Shown piece after piece: positions 7,165 to 13,109 of a DNA stretch of 13,109 nucleotides. This DNA comes from an uncultured Eubacteriales bacterium (GTDB lineage Bacteria > Bacillota > Clostridia > Oscillospirales > CAG-382), in the NCBI GenBank assembly GCA_934446095.1, contig CAKSDR010000034.1, positions 1 to 13,109 on the forward strand, read 5' to 3'. The notes below the pieces were generated by a model. It was not told the DNA's origin. It saw only the letters and a list, made by a program, of their open reading frames with translations, and made no database searches. The translations under genes and the position numbers were made by a program. Every line of letters starts with the position of its first letter. Within the stretch, counting starts at the first letter, position 1.

Positions 7165-7189
7165 AAAGGAGCCTTTTTGGCTCCTTTTT
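7163..7189 (+). terminator. Intrinsic terminator after rplS
   Basis: AAAAAGGAGCC (7163-7173) pairs perfectly over 11 bp with GGCTCCTTTTT (7179-7189) around a TTTTT loop, and is followed by GTTCTGTTTT. It lies 90 bases after the rplS stop and only 29 bases before the lepB start. A smaller stem GCAAAC/GTTTGC (7139-7157) precedes it. Confidence 0.88.
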
Positions 7190-7218
7190 GTTCTGTTTTA
7201 ATATTTTTGGAGGTTTTT

Positions 7219-7827
7219 ATGGACAACAACACTCAAAATTTGCAGAGTAACGAGTCTGATTCATTTTTAAAAAATTTTGCAAGAGAACTTTTTGACTGGC
7301 TTGAAACTTTTGCTTTTGCATTTTGTTTTGTCATTCTTGTTTTTACTTTTTTGTCAAGAGTCGTAACCGTTGACGGTTCATCTATGTATCCGACTCTGAA
7401 AAACCGTGACAGACTTATTATTTCAAATCTTTTCTACACTCCAAAAACAGGCGATATTGTAGTTATAAATACCGATTACCAAAAAGAGCCTCTTATAAAA
7501 CGCGTTATTGCGTCTGAAGGTCAGACGGTAGACATTGATTTTGAAACATGGACCGTAACTGTCGACGGAGAGGTTTTAAAAGAAGACTACGTTAATTTTA
7601 TAGAAAATGAAAAAATGCTCAATCTCGGCAGCGTAACATATCCGCATAAAGTTTCGGAAGGCCATATTTTCGTTATGGGCGACAACAGAAATGCATCTCT
7701 CGACAGCCGTTCTCCCCTGATAGGTGAAATCAAAAACGAAAATGTTCTCGGAAGAGTGCTTTTGCGCCTGTTTCCTCTTGATAAATTCGGAAAAGTTCTT
7801 CCGGCGACAAGTGAAGTTTCGGAGTAA
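7219..7827 (+). CDS. lepB: Signal peptidase I (type I leader peptidase)
   Basis: The 202-aa enzyme removes signal peptides from exported proteins at the outer face of the membrane. A single membrane helix (about residues 30-47, FAFAFCFVILVFTFL) follows a short acidic cytosolic N-terminus, the Gram-positive one-helix form. Box B contains the nucleophile Ser55 in GSSMYPTL, box D the general base Lys94 in LIKRVIA, and box E the GDNR (154-157) and SLDSR (160-164) residues. All catalytic parts are present. The start at 7219 is preceded by GGAGG (7209-7213) at normal distance; the open frame extends to a TTG at 7150, but that lies across the rplS terminator and is rejected. The gene is followed nine bases later by rbgA. 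The CBM protein at 5597-6250 is a typical client. Confidence 0.96.
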   Translation: MDNNTQNLQSNESDSFLKNFARELFDWLETFAFAFCFVILVFTFLSRVVTVDGSSMYPTLKNRDRLIISNLFYTPKTGDIVVINTDYQKEPLIKRVIASEGQTVDIDFETWTVTVDGEVLKEDYVNFIENEKMLNLGSVTYPHKVSEGHIFVMGDNRNASLDSRSPLIGEIKNENVLGRVLLRLFPLDKFGKVLPATSEVSE

Positions 7828-7836
7828 TTATTATTT

Positions 7837-8784
7837 ATGAATTATAAAAAAAGCAAAAAAATCAAAAAAAATACTGAGGCTATGCCGCAGAAACAAAGAG
7901 ATGTATGCAAAATCATACAGTGGTTTCCCGGTCACATGGCAAAAGCCAAGCGCGAGATTGCTTCAGCGTTGCCGCTTGTAGATATTGCCATAGAAATCTG
8001 CGACGCACGCATACCCGTTTCAAGCAGAAATCCCCAGATTAAAGATATAATAGGAAACAAGCCATCGCTTTTGATTTTAAACAAGACCTCACTTGCAGAC
8101 CCTGAAGAAAATTCAAAGTGGAAAAAATATTTTGAATCATCAGGACAAAGTGTACTTTTTACCGACTGCATAACCGGTCAGGGAATAAACACCATCGTTC
8201 CCGAAGTCAAGAAGATTCTCAAAGACAAAATTTCTTTATGGGAATCAAAAGGAATGAAAGGAAGGGTCCCCCGGATTTTAATTATAGGAATCACAAATTC
8301 CGGAAAATCCTCGCTTGTTAACAAACTTTGCGGTTCAAAGCGTGTAAAAACAGAAGACCGTCCGGGTGTTACGCGCCAGAATCAGTGGATATCCGTAAAA
8401 GGAGCCGCCGAACTTCTTGACACTCCCGGCATATTATGGCCCAAATTTGACGACGAAAAAACGGGTTTGCATCTTGCCTATACGGGAGCCATAAACGACG
8501 ACATTCTCGACAAGGAAGAAATTTCGGTGCTGTTATGTTCGGAACTTCTGAAAAAATATCCATCCCAATTTCTCACAAGATACAAATTGTCGGAAGAGCA
8601 GACGTCAGATCTCAACCCATATGAACTTTTTGAGCTTGTGGGCAGAAAAAGAGGCTTCCTCATTTCCGGAGGAGAAGTCGACTATGCGCGCACGGCGTCT
8701 GTCGTACTTGACGAATTCAGGTCGGCAGCCATCGGCAGAATCACTCTTGAGTCGCCGGAATCGTCCGAAAGTTATAAAACTTAA
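7837..8784 (+). CDS. rbgA: Ribosome biogenesis GTPase RbgA (YlqF)
   Basis: RbgA is a circularly permuted GTPase that helps late assembly of the 50S subunit. The 315-aa protein shows the permuted order: IQWFPGHMAKAKREI (27-41), CDARIPVSSRNP (55-66), G4 at 82-85, G1 GITNSGKSS (151-159), the DRPGVT switch (174-179) and G3 DTPG (195-198) followed by ILWPKF. The G4 box reads NKTS instead of NKxD, so the Asp that usually selects guanine is replaced by Ser85. Compared with Bacillus RbgA (about 282 aa) there is an extra basic, lysine-rich N-terminus of about 26 residues. GGAG (7821-7824) lies 12 bases before the chosen ATG, a slightly long gap; a second ATG at 7882 has a GAGG only two bases away and is less likely. 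The last 44 bases overlap a convergent gene. No rnhB follows, unlike in many Firmicutes. Confidence 0.95.
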   Translation: MNYKKSKKIKKNTEAMPQKQRDVCKIIQWFPGHMAKAKREIASALPLVDIAIEICDARIPVSSRNPQIKDIIGNKPSLLILNKTSLADPEENSKWKKYFESSGQSVLFTDCITGQGINTIVPEVKKILKDKISLWESKGMKGRVPRILIIGITNSGKSSLVNKLCGSKRVKTEDRPGVTRQNQWISVKGAAELLDTPGILWPKFDDEKTGLHLAYTGAINDDILDKEEISVLLCSELLKKYPSQFLTRYKLSEEQTSDLNPYELFELVGRKRGFLISGGEVDYARTASVVLDEFRSAAIGRITLESPESSESYKT

Positions 8785-9577
8785 TAAAACTGTATATGCC
8801 TATAAGAACATTTACAACGCCGAACACTATGCTTTCCGCATTTGTGACATACATGTTTATACTTATATATATATTCGGTACGCATATTGCCAGGGCACAA
8901 AAAGTATATACTGCGCTCATGGCATATTCATTTTCAAGAATATTTTTTTCGGGAACATCTTCGAAAAGCATATCGCGGTATCTGCTCTTTACTTCGGAAA
9001 GCAAAAAAAGCATGCATACACAAAGCGCCAATATATTTCCGGTTTTATACGGAGAATTTCCCGCAATGCTTCCGTCACAAAAAACTTCATATACCCTTAT
9101 ACCCATACACAGCGCAGGCGCTATACCGATAACTGCACCCGCATAATTTTTCTTGTCTTCGAAAAAAAGATACCAAATGCTTGCGGCAGTACCGAAAATC
9201 GCTCTCGTAATATAAATATACGGGAATTTTGCCACAAAATAATCTTTATATGCATAATATTCCATATAAATCCCGTAAACAACATATATTGTATCCATCA
9301 TAAAAGCCGCGCCGACAGCGGTTCTTACGATTTTTTCCGCCTTTGTGCCGGATATGTTTGCGCATACATTCACGGACTTTGCAGCCGTGCGTTTTGCAAG
9401 TATAAAAATTATAACCGCAGCGAATGCGCATATATATATCTCATATTTTAAACCTGCAAATATTTTGTATTTATATTGCAGAATCTTAAAGTCCATATAT
9501 TTTGCGGCAAGCGGTATCCTTGCAGCCGCTGCCAGCACTGATATAAAGATAATCGTTTTTTCAAATATTTTTTTCAT
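8741..9577 (-). CDS. Unrecognised polytopic membrane protein
   Basis: I do not recognise a family. The 278-aa product is rich in Ile, Tyr, Ala and Phe and shows about eight hydrophobic segments, near residues 9-25, 45-61, 90-106, 121-140, 145-166, 180-195, 222-240 and 250-270. The second is YEIYICAFAAVIIFIL, the fourth YITRAIFGTAASIWYLFF and the sixth NILALCVCMLFLL. There is no signal peptide cleavage site, enzyme motif or nucleotide-binding loop. The start at 9577 is preferred because GGAG (9583-9586) sits five bases upstream; a TTG start eight codons earlier (9601) would overlap the -10 region. Its stop lies inside the 3' end of rbgA, overlapping it by 44 bases tail to tail. It is a single gene with its own promoter, divergent from cca, and occupies the place of rnhB. 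The hydrophobic pattern, upstream signals and lack of a rival gene support it as real. Confidence 0.75.
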   Translation of the reverse strand: MKKIFEKTIIFISVLAAAARIPLAAKYMDFKILQYKYKIFAGLKYEIYICAFAAVIIFILAKRTAAKSVNVCANISGTKAEKIVRTAVGAAFMMDTIYVVYGIYMEYYAYKDYFVAKFPYIYITRAIFGTAASIWYLFFEDKKNYAGAVIGIAPALCMGIRVYEVFCDGSIAGNSPYKTGNILALCVCMLFLLSEVKSRYRDMLFEDVPEKNILENEYAMSAVYTFCALAICVPNIYISINMYVTNAESIVFGVVNVLIGIYSFIKFYNFRTIPATQE

Positions 9578-9602
9578 ACCTGCTCCAATTGCCTTTTTCA
9601 AT

Positions 9603-9611
9603 ATTGTATCA
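9603..9611 (-). promoter_or_regulatory. Extended -10 promoter for the membrane protein gene
   Basis: The minus strand reads TGATACAAT (9603-9611), an extended -10 element with TG one base before TACAAT, which can work without a good -35 box; the region 17 bases upstream (GAAAAA) is a poor -35. The start would be near 9596, about 19 bases before the ATG at 9577. A plus-strand TATACT at 9630-9635 might serve cca, but it has no acceptable -35 partner. Confidence 0.5.
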
Positions 9612-9671
9612 CTTTTTTTAAATTTTTTCTATACTTTCCCTGAAAAACATTCCGTTCTTTGAGGTGGATAC

Positions 9672-10853
9672 ATGCGCAGCAAAAAACTTGACCCTTCTCT
9701 TTTTTCGAAAATAAGCCGCTCTGCCGTCAATATATGCAAAAAAATATGCGACTATGGATACGAAGCATATTTTGTAGGCGGCAGTGTCCGTGATCTTATC
9801 ATGGGAAGCGAGATTCATGACTATGATATTACCACAAACGCAGACACGCGCGTACTTCTGGACCTTTTTCAAAAAGACGGGTTTTGCGCACGTTCTCTTG
9901 GGGGTGCATTCGGAACGATAGGTGTAAAATCCGGAGATTTTGTAATTGAAATCACACCTTACAGAGATGAATCGGATTACCGCGACCACAGGCATCCCGG
10001 AAAAGTAGCATGTATAAAAGATGTATGCGAGGATTTAAAAAGGCGGGATTTTACAATGAATTCCCTTATTCTTTCATACGACGGCACAATATATGACCAT
10101 TTCGGCGGAATATGCGACATAGAAAAAAAACTTATACGATGCATAGGACGCGCAGACGACAGATTTCATGAAGATGCGCTGCGCATATTGCGCGCGCTTA
10201 GGTTTTCATCGGTTTTAGGTTTTGATATAGAAGAGTCAACGTCGCGCGGAATTTCAAACTGTTATAAACTTTTATCATATATTTCCGCCGAGCGAAAATA
10301 TGAGGAAACAAAAAAAATACTTTTATCGGGCGATCCATATAATATATTATACAATTACAAGTATGTCTTTGACGAATTTCTTTTTGAAACCTTCCCCGAT
10401 AAGAAAATCAAGGATCTGCCGTACGATTTTATTTTCAGGCTTTTCTTTTTGCTGAAAGACGCCTGCCGCAAAACCATATCCGAAGTCCCGCCAAGCATTC
10501 GGCTTTCGTCGTCCGAAAAAAACACGCTTCTTTCTCTGTATGACATTCACTCGGAACTTTCAGGAAAACCGAAATCGGCTCATGCGTCGTGGAATTTAAT
10601 AAAAAAATACAAAGAACTGTTCTTTGATTATCTGCGTATGTTTTCGATCATGTCAAAAGATTTTGAAATTATCGAAGAAAACAAATTTTACCGTCTTGAA
10701 AACCTTGATATATCCGGAAACGACATTACAAAACTCAACATTTCCGGAGAAAAAGTCGGAGAAATTTTAAATTTGATTTCCTACAACTGCACTTTCGGCA
10801 GCCTTAGAAATGAGAAATCCGAACTTTTGAATTTTGCAAAGACGCTTATATGA
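9672..10853 (+). CDS. cca: CCA tRNA nucleotidyltransferase
   Basis: The 393-aa protein is a class II nucleotidyltransferase that adds or repairs the 3'-CCA end of tRNAs. The head domain has GGSVRDL (36-42) and the two metal-binding acids in HDYDITT (Asp50, Asp52). RRDFTMNSL (124-132) follows, then the neck motif DDRFHEDALRILRALRF (162-178) with the EDxxR nucleotide-selecting residues. An SAERKYEE helix lies near 205, and a C-terminal ISGNDITKLNISGEKVG segment resembles the tail of bacterial enzymes. At 393 aa it is shorter than many clostridial homologues, and no HD phosphohydrolase motif is seen, so repair phosphatase activity is unlikely. GAGGTGG lies just upstream of the ATG. It begins a close-packed run with murB (21-base gap), whiA and dnaE. 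Sequence alone does not separate full CCA addition from A-adding or poly(A) relatives; full CCA addition is the default. Confidence 0.93.
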   Translation: MRSKKLDPSLFSKISRSAVNICKKICDYGYEAYFVGGSVRDLIMGSEIHDYDITTNADTRVLLDLFQKDGFCARSLGGAFGTIGVKSGDFVIEITPYRDESDYRDHRHPGKVACIKDVCEDLKRRDFTMNSLILSYDGTIYDHFGGICDIEKKLIRCIGRADDRFHEDALRILRALRFSSVLGFDIEESTSRGISNCYKLLSYISAERKYEETKKILLSGDPYNILYNYKYVFDEFLFETFPDKKIKDLPYDFIFRLFFLLKDACRKTISEVPPSIRLSSSEKNTLLSLYDIHSELSGKPKSAHASWNLIKKYKELFFDYLRMFSIMSKDFEIIEENKFYRLENLDISGNDITKLNISGEKVGEILNLISYNCTFGSLRNEKSELLNFAKTLI

Positions 10854-10874
10854 AAAACATAAAAGGAGAAAACC

Positions 10875-11765
10875 ATGGACTTATATGATTTCAAAAGTAT
10901 TTTAAAAACCGATTTCCCGATGAACACAATTTCTTCAATGAAGACCGGAGGAACCGTAAAATATCTGTTTTCGCCTGACAGTGAAGAAAAATTCATTTCA
11001 CTTATGGAATATCTCAGGGAAAACAAAATAAAGTACAAAGTCCTCGGAAACATCAGCAATGTTTTAATTCCGGACGGATATCTTGATTTCTGTTTTGTCC
11101 TTACGGGAAAACTTTCTTCATATTGTCTTTCCAAAAAAAATACCATATACGCCTCATGCGGAACTCCGCTTACCCTTATTTCTTCTTTTGCCGGAAAAAA
11201 TTCGCTTTCCGGTCTTGAATTTGCCTACGGTATTCCCGGAAGTTGCGGCGGAGGAATCTTTATGAATGCCGGCGCATACGGCGGAGAGTTATCAAGTCAC
11301 ATAACAAAAGTACGCGCCTTTGATAAAAGGAAATGCGAACTTGTATCGCTTGACAATTCCGAATGTGATTTTTCTTACAGGCACAGCGTTTTTCAGGAAA
11401 ACAAAAATCTTATAATTCTCGGCGCATATTTTGAACTTACTCCGGGAAATGAGGACGAAATACAAAAGGCTTGCGAAGAGAACATGGCAAAAAGGAAAAG
11501 CAGTCAACCGCTTGAATATCCGAGTTGCGGTTCCGCTTTCAAGCGTCCGAAAGACAATTTTGCCGGCAAACTCATCCAGGATTCCGGGCTTTCGGGATTT
11601 AGCGTAAACGACGCCTGCGTTTCTGAAAAGCACGCGGGATTTATAATAAACAAAGGAAATGCAACAAGCGAAGATGTCATAAAACTTATTTCCCATATAA
11701 AGAAAAAAGTTTACAAGGACTCCGGCATTATGCTTGAAAACGAAATTGAAATTTTAAAATTATGA
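10875..11765 (+). CDS. murB: UDP-N-acetylenolpyruvoylglucosamine reductase
   Basis: MurB is the FAD enzyme that reduces UDP-GlcNAc-enolpyruvate with NADPH to UDP-MurNAc, the second committed step of peptidoglycan synthesis in the cytosol. The 296-aa length fits the short type II form found in Firmicutes. Visible marks are SMKTGGTVKYL, GLEFAYGIPGSCGGGIFMNA with the AGAYGGE loop, SYRHS with Arg169, the proton-donor Ser220 in SCGSAFKRP, AGKLIQDSGLSGF, KHAGFIINKGNAT and the terminal LENEI with the active-site Glu290. The FAD-binding loop reads GNISN (58-62), where GxGSN is usual; Ile replaces the second Gly. AAAAGGAG precedes the ATG, and the stop overlaps the whiA start (ATGA). The rapZ and yvcK genes often found next are absent. 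Confidence 0.96.
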   Translation: MDLYDFKSILKTDFPMNTISSMKTGGTVKYLFSPDSEEKFISLMEYLRENKIKYKVLGNISNVLIPDGYLDFCFVLTGKLSSYCLSKKNTIYASCGTPLTLISSFAGKNSLSGLEFAYGIPGSCGGGIFMNAGAYGGELSSHITKVRAFDKRKCELVSLDNSECDFSYRHSVFQENKNLIILGAYFELTPGNEDEIQKACEENMAKRKSSQPLEYPSCGSAFKRPKDNFAGKLIQDSGLSGFSVNDACVSEKHAGFIINKGNATSEDVIKLISHIKKKVYKDSGIMLENEIEILKL

Positions 11766-12676
11766 ACAACAGAATTTCTTTTAATAAATCTGTAAAAAAT
11801 ACAATTATATCCCAGAAAATCGAAAAAAAATGCTGCAAAACCTCTTTCCTTTTGGGAATGATGCTGTTTTCTCAGTTTTTTGAGATATCGTGCATAAGAG
11901 TCAACTGTGAAAATCCGGCGCAAATCGAGAAGATTTCTCTTTTAACCGACGAACTTTTCGGCATTGATATCCGCAATTTTATCGGAAATATAAATGCAAA
12001 TCAAATGCGCATAAACATTTCTGACGAAAGTACATGCAAAAAAATAATTTCGGGGTTTGGGTATGACGATTATTTAAAAACATACCATATTCCTGACGAA
12101 ATATTCAAATGCGATTCGTGCCTCAGTTATTTTTTAAAAGGCGTTTTTCTCTCATGCGGAAATGTAACCTCTCCCGAGAAGGACTATCATCTTGACCTTA
12201 CGGTTTCGCACTTTAATCTTTCGCGCGAACTTTTATATTACGTAAAAAAAGTTTTTCCGGATATAAAATATTCCAAAAGAACTTCGCATTACATTCTTTA
12301 TTATAAAGAAAGCGAAAAAATTCTTGATTTTCTGAACTATCTCGGAGCGCACAAGGAGGCCTTCAGTTTTTGTGACGCCAAGATAGAAAAAGAAATACGC
12401 AACACCTGCAACAGAATCACAAATTGCGAAACGGCAAATCTTTCAAAAGTGATTTCCGCATCTTCAAGGCAAATTGAAGCAATTTTATTCCTCAAAAAGA
12501 GCGGAAAACTTAAAGATTTACCGGAAGATTTGAAATACACGGCGTTAATAAGGCTTGAAAATCCGGAAGCGTCACTCAGCGAACTTGCGTTTTTGCACAG
12601 TCCTGCGGTCACAAAATCATGCGTTACGCACAGGCTGCAGAAACTTGTTTCTGTTTTTGAAAACTGTCAGGCATAA
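11762..12676 (+). CDS. whiA: DNA-binding regulator WhiA
   Basis: The 304-aa protein has the two-part WhiA structure: an N-terminal fold related to LAGLIDADG homing endonucleases and a C-terminal helix-turn-helix. The first part starts ISFNKSVKNTI and continues to FLKGVFLSCGNVTSPEKDYH (124-143), a close match to the family's FLRGaFLaxGsvxxPxxxYH. The linker RNTCNRITNCETANLSK (213-229) is the most diagnostic piece. The HTH spans about 236-295, with SLSELAFLHSPAVTKSCVTH then RLQKL. In Streptomyces WhiA controls sporulation genes; in Bacillus it affects division and chromosome segregation. The endonuclease catalytic acids are not expected to be active in this family. Its ATG overlaps the murB stop by four bases and no Shine-Dalgarno sequence is visible, so it is probably translated by coupling to murB. 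dnaE follows after 23 bases. Confidence 0.95.
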   Translation: MNNRISFNKSVKNTIISQKIEKKCCKTSFLLGMMLFSQFFEISCIRVNCENPAQIEKISLLTDELFGIDIRNFIGNINANQMRINISDESTCKKIISGFGYDDYLKTYHIPDEIFKCDSCLSYFLKGVFLSCGNVTSPEKDYHLDLTVSHFNLSRELLYYVKKVFPDIKYSKRTSHYILYYKESEKILDFLNYLGAHKEAFSFCDAKIEKEIRNTCNRITNCETANLSKVISASSRQIEAILFLKKSGKLKDLPEDLKYTALIRLENPEASLSELAFLHSPAVTKSCVTHRLQKLVSVFENCQA

Positions 12677-12699
12677 TTTTTTTCAAGAAAGGAGAAAAC

Positions 12700-13109
12700 A
12701 TGGATTTTGTTCATCTTCACCTGCACTCCGAATACAGTCTTTTGGACGGGGCATGCCGCATAAAAGAAATTCCTGCCATGGCAAAAAGTCTCGGGCAGTC
12801 TTGCGTTGCCATAACCGATCACGGTGTAATGTACGGTGCCGTGGATTTTTTCAAGGCATGCAAGGCGCAAAATATAAAGCCGATTATCGGGTGTGAAATT
12901 TACGTTGCAAAAAATTCCCGGTTTGATAAAAGCAGGCAAGGCGAACAAAACTACTCGCATTTGGTTCTCCTATGCAAAAACGAAACAGGATACAAAAACC
13001 TAATTTACATCGTATCAAAGGCTTTCACCGAAGGTTTTTACTCAAAACCGCGCGCAGATCTTGAACTTCTTTCCGAACATTCCGAAGGACTTATTGCATT
13101 ATCTGCATG
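12700..13109 (+). CDS. dnaE: DNA polymerase III alpha subunit DnaE, 3'-truncated by the window
   Basis: Only the first 136 codons are visible; the full protein is usually about 1,100-1,200 aa. They encode the N-terminal PHP domain that opens DnaE-type Pol III alpha subunits. The product starts MDFVHLHLHSEYSLLDGACR, with the metal-binding histidines His7 and His9. It continues with AITDHGVMYGAVDF (Asp40, His41), PIIGCEIYVA (61-70), YSHLVLLCKN and GFYSKPRADLELL. A PHP domain at the very N-terminus shows DnaE rather than PolC, in which it is internal and split by the exonuclease. GGAG (12691-12694) lies five bases before the ATG. It follows whiA by 23 bases and is likely the last visible gene of the cca-murB-whiA-dnaE run. 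Confidence 0.97.
   Translation, partial: MDFVHLHLHSEYSLLDGACRIKEIPAMAKSLGQSCVAITDHGVMYGAVDFFKACKAQNIKPIIGCEIYVAKNSRFDKSRQGEQNYSHLVLLCKNETGYKNLIYIVSKAFTEGFYSKPRADLELLSEHSEGLIALSA

Noticed and set aside
7150..7218. TTG start giving lepB 23 extra residues
   Set aside because: It reads through the rplS terminator hairpin, has no ribosome binding site, and the ATG at 7219 has GGAGG at good spacing.
8621..9451. Plus-strand 276-codon frame and smaller plus-strand frames opposite the membrane protein
   Set aside because: It overlaps the conserved end of rbgA in another frame, has odd composition rich in Ile, Tyr and Arg with no domain pattern, and the minus-strand frame explains the region better.
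9607..9635. Plus-strand promoter for cca using TATACT
   Set aside because: At 17-base spacing the -35 region reads TATCAC, with almost no match to TTGACA, so only a lone -10-like sequence remains.
1..13109. Search for CRISPR arrays, transposases, phage genes, tRNAs and defence systems
   Set aside because: No spaced repeats, terminal inverted repeats, recombinase motifs or tRNA-like cloverleafs were seen; the genes are mostly core housekeeping functions.

Overview
The window looks like chromosomal DNA of a low-to-mid GC Firmicute, most likely an uncultured member of the class Clostridia. The reasons are the rplS-lepB-rbgA cluster, a murB-whiA-dnaE run with DnaE1-type Pol III, strong AGGAG-type ribosome binding sites, consensus sigma-A promoters (TTGACx-17-TATAAT) and a KKKK-tailed surface protein of a kind common in gut Clostridia. 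The standard code fits: TGA, TAA and TAG act as stops. Species cannot be named from this sequence alone.

Region by region. (1) 1-1968: the 3' two thirds of gpsA (glycerol-3-phosphate dehydrogenase), then a MATE-family transporter. (2) 2019-4918: a consensus promoter drives a GH130 glycoside phosphorylase and a phosphohexomutase, ending near a hairpin. Phosphorolysis of a beta-mannoside would give a hexose 1-phosphate, which the mutase could turn into a 6-phosphate for glycolysis. (3) 4792-5596: about 800 bases with no intact gene, but with two strong hairpins and weak traces of decayed coding sequence on the minus strand. (4) 5597-6356, minus strand: a secreted, C-terminally membrane-anchored protein with a CBM6-like domain, with a clear promoter and terminator. 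(5) 6534-8784: promoter, structured leader, rplS (L19), terminator, lepB (signal peptidase I) and rbgA (50S assembly GTPase). (6) 8741-9577, minus strand: an unrecognised polytopic membrane protein that overlaps the end of rbgA and sits where rnhB is often found. (7) 9672-13109: a tight run of cca, murB, whiA and the start of dnaE, probably one operon for tRNA maturation, cell wall synthesis, division control and replication.

Most of the window is core housekeeping. I do not see a defence system, phage, transposon, CRISPR array or tRNA. The points worth a second look are the GH130-mutase pair, the anchored CBM protein, the rplS leader, the unknown membrane protein, the missing rapZ/yvcK between murB and whiA, and departures from consensus in RbgA (NKTS for NKxD) and MurB (GNISN for GxGSN).
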